From positions 1 to 46,554 of the IMG/VR virus record IMGVR_UViG_3300009370_000050: 46,554 nt of DNA, one strand, 5' to 3'. The stretch is from a virus. A model generated the notes under the pieces. It saw only the letters and a program-made list of their open reading frames with translations, did no database searches and was not told the DNA's origin. Both the position numbers and the translations under genes were made by a program. Within the stretch, counting starts at the first letter, position 1. Each line of letters starts with the position of its first letter. Positions 1-7,726 of the stretch are shown piece after piece.

Positions 1-119
1 ATCATTGTTAATATCTACAATGGGATTAATGCCGTTAGAAACTCAACAATTCGTTAAGCGAGTACCAAATTATATCGCAATGACTAAAGATGAGATTGGT
101 ACACAACTTCATAAATGTA
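1..119. repeat. 119-bp terminal direct repeat, left copy
   Basis: Identical to 46436-46554. The repeat lies inside the ligase gene and joins its halves in frame, so the genome is circular or circularly permuted in this assembly. 119 is also a k-mer size used by a common metagenome assembler, so the repeat is most likely the overlap of a circular assembly path rather than a physical end. Confidence 0.95.
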
Positions 120-493
120 TGGAGGAAGGATACGAAGGTGTTATCATTAGAGACTCAAAAGCAATGTATAAAGGTGGGAGGTCTGTAAAGATGTTAAAGT
201 ATAAGCCTACCAAAGAAGATAAGTATATGGTTATAGGATATAATCAAGAAGAGACTATACACGGACAACCTAAAGAATCTATCGGCTCTTTCATATGTAA
301 ATGTGATAAGAGTGGAGAACTATTTAATGTAGGAACAGGTCCATATTTAACTAGACAACAAAGAGAAGATTGGTGGAATAAAAGAAACCAACTTATGCTA
401 TGTCAGCATTATGCTCTAGTTAAGTATCAAGAGCTTACAAAGGATAGGGAGATACCTAGATTTCCTGTGATAGTAGACTTAATAACAAAATAA
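1..493 (+). CDS. ATP-dependent DNA ligase, C-terminal part (gene split by the window ends)
   Basis: This is the 3' part of a ligase gene whose 5' part lies at 46044-46554; the 119-bp overlap of the two ends restores one 294-aa frame. Visible here are nucleotidyltransferase motif IV (EGVIIRD) and motif V (KMLKYKP), followed by a short C-terminal OB-like region (SIGSFICKCD, LFNVGTGP). The other part carries motif I (PKLDGIR, with the lysine that is adenylated) and motif III (LDGELY). Family knowledge: these motifs define ATP-dependent ligases, which seal nicks in duplex DNA. About 294 aa is the minimal size seen in small phage ligases. The gene belongs to the plus-strand replication arm and is followed by palindromic element copy 1 and the 143-aa gene. 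A TTG at position 5 is only an internal codon and not a start. Confidence 0.93.
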   Translation, partial: SLLISTMGLMPLETQQFVKRVPNYIAMTKDEIGTQLHKCMEEGYEGVIIRDSKAMYKGGRSVKMLKYKPTKEDKYMVIGYNQEETIHGQPKESIGSFICKCDKSGELFNVGTGPYLTRQQREDWWNKRNQLMLCQHYALVKYQELTKDREIPRFPVIVDLITK

Positions 494-497
494 CTAT

Positions 498-512
498 GTT
501 CATAATATGAAC
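498..512 (+). promoter_or_regulatory. Palindromic element copy 1 (GTTCATAATATGAAC)
   Basis: Perfect GTTCA/TGAAC inverted repeat around TAATA, flanked by CTAT on the left and AAAG on the right. It lies in the 38-nt gap between the ligase stop and the next start (532), just before the ribosome binding site GGAGG. It is one of seven copies in the genome. Operator, RNA processing hairpin or another function cannot be told from sequence alone. Confidence 0.6.
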
Positions 513-531
513 AAAGCGGAGGTAAGAATAA

Positions 532-963
532 ATGGACAATAATAAAGTGTTCGTAATTAATAAAGGAGGGCACGACTTTACAGGTGCAATATCATATGGA
601 GATATTATTTATCTATCGGAAGGAAGTCTTAACCGATATGCTGTAACTAATATGTATAGAAAGTTTGCTCCATTGATAGCTGAAAGTAAATCAGATGACT
701 ACATATTAATAACAGGACTAACCACAATGGCTTGTATAGCTTGTGCTATGTTTGCTCATTTACACGGCAAACTTAATTTGTTATTATTTAAGTCAGGTAA
801 ATATGTTGAACGAAAGATAGTGTTAGAAGAACTATTAGCAGACAAACCATTTACTAAGTTTGAAGAGATGGAAGAGAAGGAAAGGATAAGTAATATAATA
901 CAAGAATATGATATAACTACAGAACAGTTAGACATATACATAAGGAGCAAAAATGAAGAGTGA
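532..963 (+). CDS. Hypothetical protein, 143 aa
   Basis: I do not recognise the family. The start ATG has a good ribosome binding site (GGAGG, then TAAGAATAA). The N-terminal half is strand-rich (KVFVINKGGHDF, YGDIIYLSEG). A hydrophobic stretch at about residues 57-88 (LITGLTTMACIACAMFA, then LNLLLF) looks like the core of an alpha/beta fold rather than a membrane helix. The C-terminal third is charged and helical. It overlaps the next gene by 11 nt, so it is probably co-translated with the Cas4-like nuclease and belongs to the replication/recombination operon. Confidence 0.85.
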   Translation: MDNNKVFVINKGGHDFTGAISYGDIIYLSEGSLNRYAVTNMYRKFAPLIAESKSDDYILITGLTTMACIACAMFAHLHGKLNLLLFKSGKYVERKIVLEELLADKPFTKFEEMEEKERISNIIQEYDITTEQLDIYIRSKNEE

Positions 964-1930
964 AAAGGAACTAGCAGGAACAGGTGTCAAGTATCACGAA
1001 ACACTAGACATCCACGATAGTAGTAAACTCCAATGTTTTATGGACTGTCCTCGTCAATACTTCTATAGGTATGTATTAGGTTGGAGTCATCAAGGCTCTA
1101 ACATACATCTTATATTTGGAGAGGGGTGGCATAGAGCTATGGAACATATATTAAGGAACGGATATGGTACTGAATCTATACGAGATGGATACAATGAGTT
1201 CCTTTCATATTATAGAGAACATTACCACGAAACAGAAGATGCAAAGAATTTCCCTAAAAGTCCAGATGCTGTACTACCTGCACTTGTAGAGTATTGTCAT
1301 AGATATGCAGGAGATGAGTTTGAAGTACTACATACGGAAGTTGCAGGTAAGGTACCTATTGATGATACAGGTAGGAAATTACATTTCAGATTAGATGCTG
1401 TATGTAAAGATGAGAAAGGTATCTATGTATTGGAACATAAGACTGCTTCACGATTAACATCAACTTGGTCTAATCAATGGAGTCTAAGTATGCAAGTCAG
1501 TTTGTATACACACGCTCTTCATATGATGTATGACCCTGATGAAGTGTATGGAGTAATAGTTAATGGTGCTGTGTTCCGTAAGACAGGTAATGAATACATA
1601 CGAGTACCTGTAAGGAAAGCACCTGAGATGATGAAGGCTTGGTGGTGGAATGTACTTCACTTTCTTGATATGTTAGAATGGAACTATCAACAACTATCAG
1701 AGATGACACCTGATGAGGAGATAATGACTGCATTTCCAATGAACACTCAAAGTTGTACAAAGTACTTTGGATGTATGTATCAGGACTTCTGTAAGATGTG
1801 GCCTAATCCATTGAAGAGAGCTGACCAACCTCCATTAGGATTTAAAGAAGATAGATGGAACCCTGCAGATAGGGATGAAGATAAGAAACAAGTAGATTTA
1901 AAATTAAAGGGAGGACCTAATGACAAGTAG
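953..1930 (+). CDS. Cas4/RecB-like PD-(D/E)XK exonuclease with a probable 4Fe-4S cluster
   Basis: The 325-aa protein shows the PD-(D/E)XK nuclease signature: D148 in RLDAV, E161-x-K163 in LEHKT, and the QxxxY-type motif QVSLYTHAL at 181-189. One N-terminal cysteine, C32 in DCPRQYFYRY, plus C268, C274 and C280 near the C-terminus match the iron-staple layout of Cas4 and AddB nucleases. Family knowledge: such phage nucleases process DNA ends for recombination or degrade host DNA. The neighbours are a Sak4-like ATPase and an SSB-like protein, so a role as the exonuclease of a recombination module is the best inference. The ribosome binding site is AAGGAGC. Start is ATG at 953, overlapping the previous gene by 11 nt. 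The C-terminal about 40 residues are charged and probably disordered. Confidence 0.88.
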   Translation: MKSEKELAGTGVKYHETLDIHDSSKLQCFMDCPRQYFYRYVLGWSHQGSNIHLIFGEGWHRAMEHILRNGYGTESIRDGYNEFLSYYREHYHETEDAKNFPKSPDAVLPALVEYCHRYAGDEFEVLHTEVAGKVPIDDTGRKLHFRLDAVCKDEKGIYVLEHKTASRLTSTWSNQWSLSMQVSLYTHALHMMYDPDEVYGVIVNGAVFRKTGNEYIRVPVRKAPEMMKAWWWNVLHFLDMLEWNYQQLSEMTPDEEIMTAFPMNTQSCTKYFGCMYQDFCKMWPNPLKRADQPPLGFKEDRWNPADRDEDKKQVDLKLKGGPNDK

Positions 1931-2072
1931 ACTAGGACCTACCGATTGGTTGAGATATATAAGTCGAAACCTACATAAATTATCTCGGACAACTTTACTT
2001 TCATTAGAAGTAAGTTACGAACTGTGTCAACGAGATGCAGAGAATAAAAAAGAAGGAGATAACAATGGCTGA
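1920..2072 (+). CDS. Small hypothetical protein, 50 aa
   Basis: A short frame bridging two confident genes: ATG at 1920 preceded by GGGAGGACCTA (good Shine-Dalgarno), stop TGA at 2070-2072. It overlaps the nuclease gene by 11 nt and the Sak4-like gene by 8 nt, a packing typical of phage operons, and it fills a gap otherwise left empty. The product is basic at its N-terminus (MTSRLGPTDWLRYISRN) with no motif I recognise. Translation could couple the nuclease to the downstream ATPase. Confidence is moderate because it is short. Confidence 0.6.
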   Translation: MTSRLGPTDWLRYISRNLHKLSRTTLLSLEVSYELCQRDAENKKEGDNNG

Positions 2073-2856
2073 AATAAATGTAAATGATGAGGTTAAGAAA
2101 CTTCGTCAACTTTATAAAGAGTCAAAGACTAGCGGAACATTCAATGCTATAGTATATGGCGATATTGGTACTGGCAAAACTAACATTGTTAGAACTGCAA
2201 GACAACCTGTACTCATACATTCATTCGACCCAGGTGGTACGAAAACTGTACGAGATGAGATTGACAAAGGTAACATCATTGCTGATACTAGGTATGAGAA
2301 TGAAGATGCTAAATCCCCAACTGCATTTGCTGCTTGGGAGAAAGAGTTTGATAGATTAAGAAGGACTAAGTTCTTTGAGTCTATTGGAACTTTCGTAATC
2401 GATAGTGCGACCACTTGGTCAGATGCTATGATGAATGAAATACTGAAGCGAGGTGGTAGGCAAGGAACTATACCTCAAATTCAAGATTACCTCGTACAAC
2501 AAAACACGATAAGAGATACTATCAAGGCTTTTACAAATCTGCCTTGTGATTGTATCCTTACAGGTCATATCTCTTTAGATAAAGACGAGGTGTCAGGTAG
2601 AATGCATTCATCTATAATGGTTGCAGGTAAGAGTGCTATCAAAATGCCCTTGCTGTTTGATGAGATATATGTTGCTGTTTCAAAGAACACAGCGAAGGGT
2701 GTAGAGTACAAGTTGATAACTAGAAACGATGGTGTCTACAAGGCAAGGACTAGACTTGGAAAAGGAGATGTCTTTGAGACTTATGAAGAACCTGATATCA
2801 AAGCATTACTAAAGAAGTCAGGATTATCTTGTGAAGATAAGCCGTCAATTAAATAA
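2065..2856 (+). CDS. Sak4-like RecA-fold ATPase (AAA_24 type)
   Basis: A 263-aa P-loop ATPase. Walker A is GDIGTGKT at residues 32-39, and a Walker B strand ending in D113 is seen in GTFVIDSAT. The overall pattern (HSFDPGG, then ILTGHIS, then a late beta-rich part with KLITRNDGVYKARTR) matches phage Sak4/AAA_24 proteins. Those proteins are small RecA-like recombinases that anneal or pair single strands together with an SSB. The start is set at ATG 2065 rather than an upstream codon, because AGAAGGAGATAACA supplies a ribosome binding site. The DUF669/SSB-like gene follows 17 nt downstream, the usual partner. No motif is missing. Confidence 0.85.
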   Translation: MAEINVNDEVKKLRQLYKESKTSGTFNAIVYGDIGTGKTNIVRTARQPVLIHSFDPGGTKTVRDEIDKGNIIADTRYENEDAKSPTAFAAWEKEFDRLRRTKFFESIGTFVIDSATTWSDAMMNEILKRGGRQGTIPQIQDYLVQQNTIRDTIKAFTNLPCDCILTGHISLDKDEVSGRMHSSIMVAGKSAIKMPLLFDEIYVAVSKNTAKGVEYKLITRNDGVYKARTRLGKGDVFETYEEPDIKALLKKSGLSCEDKPSIK

Positions 2857-2873
2857 AAAAGGAGGTCACTTAA

Positions 2874-3266
2874 ATGGGACTATTACAATACAACCTAGAC
2901 AATGTAAAAGAGCTAGCTACTGTTCCTGAAGGAGAGTATCAAGTTCGAGTTGTCAATGCTGAGATGAAAACATCACAGAAGACAGGTGGTCAGTATCTTA
3001 ATATAAGATTAGAACTACCTGATGAGTCTGACTCTAAAGGAGTAACACATATTATTATGTTACCTGCTGAGGATGATGACGATAAGAAAAAGAATGGTAG
3101 ACTTAGAAACCTCAAGACTTTCTATGAGTGTTTTGGAGTAGACTATGCTAATGGAGTTGAGACCGAAGACTTAATCGGCTTAACAGGATGGGGACTTATC
3201 ACTGAGGAAGATGGTGGGGAGTACGGAATACAGAACAGAGTAAAGAGATTCGTACAAGGTAAGTAA
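2874..3266 (+). CDS. DUF669/SSB-like OB-fold single-strand DNA binding protein
   Basis: The 130-aa product has a pattern typical of phage DUF669-type proteins: an N-terminal PEGEYQVRVVNAEMKTSQKTGG with alternating strands, then YLNIRLELPDE, an acidic loop (EDDDDKKKN), and a C-terminal LTGWGLITEEDGGEYGIQNRVKRF. Family knowledge: these proteins are OB-fold SSB-like partners of Sak4/AAA_24 ATPases and sit beside them in many phages. A strong ribosome binding site AAGGAGG precedes the ATG. Unlike classical SSB, no acidic C-terminal tail is seen; the end is basic. Assignment rests on pattern and position. Confidence 0.75.
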   Translation: MGLLQYNLDNVKELATVPEGEYQVRVVNAEMKTSQKTGGQYLNIRLELPDESDSKGVTHIIMLPAEDDDDKKKNGRLRNLKTFYECFGVDYANGVETEDLIGLTGWGLITEEDGGEYGIQNRVKRFVQGK

Positions 3267-3283
3267 CTATAAATAAATAAACC

Positions 3284-3352
3284 AGTAAGGGTGGAGTTAT
3301 CATTCCCCACACACAGACGAATGATAGTACCTCGTAAGTCTCTGCCCTTACT
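3284..3352 (+). ncRNA. Structured leader RNA: nested hairpin upstream of the RHH gene
   Basis: In the 105-nt gap before the RHH gene, AGTAAGGGTGGAG (3284-3296) pairs with CTCTGCCCTTACT (3340-3352) as 13 consecutive pairs, two of them G-U. Inside, TATCATT (3298-3304) pairs with AATGATA (3320-3326) as 7 Watson-Crick pairs, closing a C/A-rich loop, with a 13-nt bulge at 3327-3339. The wobble pairs exist only in the plus-strand RNA, so the transcript is the functional form. It ends 20 nt before the start codon at 3372. It could be a cis-acting leader controlling the RHH protein or an independent small RNA. Confidence 0.6.
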
Positions 3353-3371
3353 CAACCACAGGAGAATAAGA

Positions 3372-3608
3372 ATGTCAAATGATTGGAGACCTAGATTGTC
3401 CATTAATATAGATGATGAACAATATAAAAAGCTACAAGCATTAATTCCTTGGGGTGTCAAAGGTCAGGTATTTCAAATAATAATAGACGACCTCATCAAG
3501 CTATTAGAAACACACGGCACTGAAGTATTGGGTGCTATACTACATAAGAAAGTATCACTAGAAGACTATTCAAGTCTTGTTAAAAAGGAGGAGAAAAAAG
3601 ATGGCTAA
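3372..3608 (+). CDS. Ribbon-helix-helix-like DNA-binding protein, 78 aa
   Basis: The start is placed at ATG 3372, preceded by AGGAGAATAAGA; the open frame upstream runs through the structured leader and is not likely coding. The N-terminus RPRLSINIDDEQYKKLQ reads as a short beta strand followed by a helix. IPWGVKGQVFQIIIDDLIKLLE reads as the second helix of an RHH fold, the layout of Arc/MetJ/CopG-type dimers that bind DNA with the strand. A charged tail follows. It is the only clear transcription-regulator candidate in the genome and could bind one of the repeated operator-like sites described here. It overlaps the next gene by 8 nt. Confidence 0.7.
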   Translation: MSNDWRPRLSINIDDEQYKKLQALIPWGVKGQVFQIIIDDLIKLLETHGTEVLGAILHKKVSLEDYSSLVKKEEKKDG

Positions 3609-3831
3609 GATAGATGACCTAAAGAAATCACTAAGTGAAATGAGTGATGATGAATTAATGGAAGCACTAAAAGAAGTAAGAAGTAAACGAAGAACACCTG
3701 CCAGAAGTAAAGCTAAGAAAAAGAAAAGTCAGACTATTAATGTTAAGGGATTAACAAAAGGAATGAGTGCTGACGACATACAACAACTACTATTAGACTT
3801 GGGAGGTGATAATGAAACTAAAACAGATTGA
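3601..3831 (+). CDS. Small basic hypothetical protein, 76 aa
   Basis: Start ATG 3601 sits after AAAAAGGAGGAGAAAAAAG, a strong ribosome binding site; upstream in-frame codons have none. Residues 1-27 (IDDLKKSLSEMSDDELMEAL) are an amphipathic acidic helix. A very basic stretch follows (RSKRRTPARSKAKKKKSQ), then a second helical part with ADDIQQLLLDLGG. The basic middle suggests nucleic-acid binding, but I do not recognise the family. It overlaps the ParB-methyltransferase gene by 20 nt, so the two are likely translated together. Confidence 0.75.
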   Translation: MAKIDDLKKSLSEMSDDELMEALKEVRSKRRTPARSKAKKKKSQTINVKGLTKGMSADDIQQLLLDLGGDNETKTD

Positions 3832-5179
3832 TACCAATGACTTATTGGTGGAGGATAGAGCTCGTGAACAGTATGGTAACATAGATGAACTTGTTACTTC
3901 AATTAAACAGGAAGGATTGATACAACCACTAGCAGTAGTGGAAGTAACTTGGAGTCCTGATGAAGGGTTAGAACCTGCACACCACTATAAGTTATTAGCA
4001 GGTGGTAGAAGATATGAAGCTTGTGTTCAAGCAGGCTTTAAGAAACTACCTGTTAGGATATACAACAACAACCTCAGTACATTACAGATTAAATCTATTG
4101 AGTTAGCAGAGAACATATATCGTAAAGACTTTGAGTGGGATGAAGAAGTTAAACTGAAGAAAGAGATACACGAACTTCAGACAGAGATATATGGAGAGAA
4201 AGTAACTACGAAACAAGGAACACCTGAAGAGATTGGTTGGTCTAAAAGAGATACAGCTTCATTATTAAATGAAAGTCCTGCAGGTGTGGTACAAGACTTA
4301 CAATTAGCAGATGCAATAGATGCTATACCTGAACTATCCAATGCAAAGAATAAAAGTGAAGCAATGAAACTTGTCAAGAAAGTACAGAAGGATATGATAG
4401 AAGAAGAACTTGCTAAACGATTTAAAGATAAGAAAGCTAACACACCAACAGAGAAACTTGAAAAGAATCTTGTTGATAATTTTATCATTAGAGATTTCTT
4501 TAAAGGAATTGAAGCTGTACCTGATGGGTCTATAGATATAGTTGAACTAGACCCTCCGTATGGTATAGACTTACAAGGTAAGAAAAAGAAAGAAGGTTCT
4601 GTTGAAACAATCACTCGTGATTATAATGAGGTAGATGCTAAAGAATATGTAGAGTTTATGGATAAAGTATTTAAAGCTTGTTATAAAAAGATGGCTACTA
4701 ATAGTTGGATGTTATGTTGGTTTGGTCCTCATCCTTGGTTTGATACAATGCACTCACTTATTGAGGGAGCAGGATTTCAATGTCGTATGATACCTGCAAT
4801 ATGGTATAAAGGTACTGGGCAAACTATGAATCCTCATATGTATTTAGCTAACGATTATGAGATGATGTTCTATGCACGGAAAGGTAACCCTGTTATATCA
4901 AAGCAAGGTAGTGGTAATACATTCTCATATAAGCCTGTGACTGCAGGTAAGAAGACACACCCTACTGAAAGACCAATCGAGATGATACAAGATGTACTCG
5001 CTACATTTGGTTGGACAGGTGCAAGAGTCCTTGTTCCTTTCTTAGGTAGTGGTAACACATTACTATCTGCTAGTAATTTAGGTATGGATTGTTTTGGATT
5101 TGAGTTATCTAAACAATACAAGGACAGCTTCATTGTGAAGGTATCCGAACAGGAATATGGGAAGTACTCAAGCATATAA
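3812..5179 (+). CDS. ParB-like domain fused to a DNA methyltransferase
   Basis: The 455-aa protein has two parts. Residues 1-110 form a ParB/Srx-type N-terminal domain: IKQEGLIQPLAVVE, then GGRRYEA at 64-70 and VRIYNNN, IELAENIYRKDF. A helical region with a possible HTH follows (WSKRDTASLLNESPAGVVQDLQ, about 143-165). Residues about 220-440 form a methyltransferase with DPPY at 247-250, WFGPHPWF, THPTERPIEMI and the SAM-binding motif PFLGSGN at 409-415. DPPY before FxGxG is the beta-class order of N6-adenine/N4-cytosine enzymes. No restriction enzyme is adjacent, so it is a solitary methyltransferase, perhaps for protection against host restriction or for marking DNA. Start is ATG 3812 with GGGAGG 5 nt upstream; the GTG at 3806 is inside that site. 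Confidence 0.88.
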   Translation: MKLKQIDTNDLLVEDRAREQYGNIDELVTSIKQEGLIQPLAVVEVTWSPDEGLEPAHHYKLLAGGRRYEACVQAGFKKLPVRIYNNNLSTLQIKSIELAENIYRKDFEWDEEVKLKKEIHELQTEIYGEKVTTKQGTPEEIGWSKRDTASLLNESPAGVVQDLQLADAIDAIPELSNAKNKSEAMKLVKKVQKDMIEEELAKRFKDKKANTPTEKLEKNLVDNFIIRDFFKGIEAVPDGSIDIVELDPPYGIDLQGKKKKEGSVETITRDYNEVDAKEYVEFMDKVFKACYKKMATNSWMLCWFGPHPWFDTMHSLIEGAGFQCRMIPAIWYKGTGQTMNPHMYLANDYEMMFYARKGNPVISKQGSGNTFSYKPVTAGKKTHPTERPIEMIQDVLATFGWTGARVLVPFLGSGNTLLSASNLGMDCFGFELSKQYKDSFIVKVSEQEYGKYSSI

Positions 5180-5191
5180 TTTTTAAAATGG

Positions 5192-5211
5192 TGTCGTATA
5201 TGGTGTCATTT
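5192..5211 (+). promoter_or_regulatory. Direct-repeat upstream site (TGTCGTAT / TGTCATTT, 12-nt period)
   Basis: Two TGTC-type half sites one helical turn apart in the 120-nt gap before the polymerase gene. A closely similar pair, TGTCGTAT/TGTCGTAA with 11-nt period, lies in the gap before 43727, and TGTCATTTA recurs at 44137 before 44247. The rest of this gap (5212-5287) is AT-rich with no clear hairpin. Candidate operator or activator site; no promoter consensus could be assigned with confidence. Confidence 0.35.
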
Positions 5212-5299
5212 ACGAGGTTTTTTATGTGGTGGTATATGTTGGTATTACATTAAAAAATCTGTCCATATTTACGATTACCACAATTAACAGGAGGTTAGT

Positions 5300-7726
5300 A
5301 TGAGCATAGTAAATACAAGACCTGCTACTCTTATTGGACCTGAAGGTAACCCTGATAGTCCTATTATGTTTGTTGGCGAAGCTCCAAGTAGTATAGAGAT
5401 GAAACTCCGAAGACCTTTCTCAGGTCCTCCTGGAGATTTACTAATGGAATGTATGAGAGTTGTAGGTATACCTAGGTCTGAATGTTATATGACTACACTG
5501 ATAAAGGAACAACCCTATCGTAATGATATGGGAGACTTCGTAAGTCTAAAGAAGAAGTTACCATATGTATCAGTGAAGGCTCAGGTATATATAGAAAAAT
5601 TAAAACGAGAGATAGAACAATCTAATTGTAATGTTATTGTTGCTTTCGGAACGATAGCCTTATGGGCATTGACTGAGGAACGAAGCATTACAAAGTGGAG
5701 AGGTTCGGTACTTGATTGTACATTAGTACCAGGTAAGAAAGTAATAGGTTGTATACATCCAGGTTCTGCAATGAGAAACTATTTGTATAGACATTATATT
5801 ACTCACGATATGAAAAGGATACAAGAAGAAAGTAAGTTCCCTGACATAAGAGAACCTGCTAGGAATTATATCATAGCTCCAAGTATGGCTGATACAATGA
5901 TATACCTTGAGCGATGTTTAGAATCTGATATGGTTGCATTTGATATTGAGGTATCGAATATGGAAATGAGTTGTATTTCATTTGCAGTAGACTCAACAAG
6001 TGTTATATCTATTCCATTCATTGAAGGTGGTCGTGAGTACTTTAACATTACACAAGAGATGGAAGTGATGAGAAAGATAACTGAAGTTCTTGAAAATCCT
6101 AACATAATTAAACTTGGACAGAATGTAATATTTGATACTACTTTTTTGTTCAGAAAGTATGGGATAAGAACACGACCTTGTCACGACACTATGATTGGTC
6201 AAGCAATACTATTACCTGAGTTTCCTAAGGGATTGGATTTCATTACGAGTATCTATACAAAAGAAAGATACTATAAGGATGAAGGTAAGCATAGGATTAA
6301 GACAGGTCGAGGTAGTGATAGAACCTTTTGGTTATACAATGCTAAGGATAGTATAGTATTAATGGAAGCTTTCCCAAGTATATATAAAGAGTTGGAGAAG
6401 CAAGAGAACCTTGACACATATACTAGACAAGCAGGGTTAATAGAACCATTAGTATTCTGTAGTGAGCACGGAATTAAAATGGATACTAACGGACTAAAAG
6501 ATGAACGAGTTAAAGTACAAGAACAGATTGATGTATTGTATAAAGAACTATGTGAGTTGTGTGGCTTTGAAATTAACTTCAATAGTCCTAAGCAATTAAA
6601 AGATTACTTTTATATAACGAAAGGACTTAAACCATACAAAGATAGAAAGACACATAGGATATCTACCAATGAGGAAGCACTCAAACGGATAGCAAGGAAG
6701 GGACATAAGGAAGCATCTATATTATTAAAGTTAAGAGGCTTGAATAAATTAAAGAGTACTTACCTTGATGTTACATTAGATGATGACAAACGATTGAGGT
6801 GTTCATACAATCCTGTAGGTACAAGGAGTGGGAGACTATCAAGTGGTAAAACAATCTTTGGTACTGGAACTAACCTACAAAATCAACCACCAATTATGAA
6901 GAAGTATATGATTGCAGATGACGGCTATGTTATATATAATGTAGACCTCTCACAAGCAGAGAATAGAATCGTAGCATACTTAGGTCCTGATGAAACAATG
7001 ATTAGTGCTTTTGAAAGTGGTAGAGATATTCATAGTCAAACAGCTGGTTTAGTATTCAATAAACCTATCGACCAAATCAGTCGTAAGGCAGGGTCTTGCT
7101 CTATTGGTAGTGGAGAATATAGTGAAAGGTTTTGGGGAAAGAAAGCCAATCACGGATTAAACTATGACCTTAGTTATAAATCTTTTGCATTGATATATGA
7201 GATACCTGAGAAAGAATCTAAGTTCATTGTTGAAAGATATCATACGGCTTATCCTGGAGTACGAAAGTTTCAAGCTGCTATACGAAATCAATTAGAACAA
7301 AACAGAACATTAACTAATTGCTTTGGTAGGAACAGAGTGTTTATGGATAGATGGGCTGACCCTATGTTTAAGGAGGCATATAGTTTCCTTCCACAATCAA
7401 CAGTTGCTGATATGATTAATGAGTGGGGAATGATATACATATATAATAACACAAAGGTATTTGGTAAGGTGGAGATACTTAATCAAGTACACGATAGTAT
7501 TGTATTTCAAATCCCTATAGATGCAGGTTGGGAGTACCACTATAATGCTTTAATGTATTTAAAAGATAGTCTTCAGAAACCTATAAAGTATAACGGACTT
7601 AAGTTTAGTATACCTATGGATTGTGAGATGGGATTAAATATGAAGGACACAATAACAACAGAACTAATAATGTCAAATGAACTTGAAGAAATATATGGGA
7701 GGTTAAAGGATGGCTCGAAAACTTAA
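5300..7726 (+). CDS. polA: DNA polymerase A with N-terminal UDG-like domain and 3'-5' exonuclease
   Basis: An 808-aa replicative polymerase. Residues 1-180 resemble family 4 uracil-DNA glycosylase (VGEAPSS at 25-31, RPFSGPPG at 38-45, HPGS at 153-156) but lack the Fe-S cysteines usual for that family. The exonuclease follows: Exo I D215-x-E217, Exo II GQNVIFD with N275/D279, Exo III Y346-x3-D350. The polymerase has motif A DLSQAENR at 549-556, motif B R610-x3-K614-x3-H618-x3-Y622, and motif C VHD at 730-732. By alignment to E. coli Pol I, H618 takes the place of Phe762, where Phe, Tyr or Leu is usual. Family knowledge: UDG-PolA fusions occur in some phages such as SPO1. The ribosome binding site is AGGAGG. 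It overlaps the next gene by 17 nt. Confidence 0.95.
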   Translation: MSIVNTRPATLIGPEGNPDSPIMFVGEAPSSIEMKLRRPFSGPPGDLLMECMRVVGIPRSECYMTTLIKEQPYRNDMGDFVSLKKKLPYVSVKAQVYIEKLKREIEQSNCNVIVAFGTIALWALTEERSITKWRGSVLDCTLVPGKKVIGCIHPGSAMRNYLYRHYITHDMKRIQEESKFPDIREPARNYIIAPSMADTMIYLERCLESDMVAFDIEVSNMEMSCISFAVDSTSVISIPFIEGGREYFNITQEMEVMRKITEVLENPNIIKLGQNVIFDTTFLFRKYGIRTRPCHDTMIGQAILLPEFPKGLDFITSIYTKERYYKDEGKHRIKTGRGSDRTFWLYNAKDSIVLMEAFPSIYKELEKQENLDTYTRQAGLIEPLVFCSEHGIKMDTNGLKDERVKVQEQIDVLYKELCELCGFEINFNSPKQLKDYFYITKGLKPYKDRKTHRISTNEEALKRIARKGHKEASILLKLRGLNKLKSTYLDVTLDDDKRLRCSYNPVGTRSGRLSSGKTIFGTGTNLQNQPPIMKKYMIADDGYVIYNVDLSQAENRIVAYLGPDETMISAFESGRDIHSQTAGLVFNKPIDQISRKAGSCSIGSGEYSERFWGKKANHGLNYDLSYKSFALIYEIPEKESKFIVERYHTAYPGVRKFQAAIRNQLEQNRTLTNCFGRNRVFMDRWADPMFKEAYSFLPQSTVADMINEWGMIYIYNNTKVFGKVEILNQVHDSIVFQIPIDAGWEYHYNALMYLKDSLQKPIKYNGLKFSIPMDCEMGLNMKDTITTELIMSNELEEIYGRLKDGSKT

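Noticed and set aside
1-119. Physical direct terminal repeats (T7-type ends)
   Set aside because: The repeat sits inside an essential-looking gene, is exactly a common k-mer length, and true terminal repeats normally lie in non-coding DNA; circular assembly overlap is simpler.
4177-4614. 145-codon antisense ORF in the ParB-methyltransferase gene
   Set aside because: Ser/Leu/Phe-rich shadow of a gene with clear catalytic motifs; no ribosome site.
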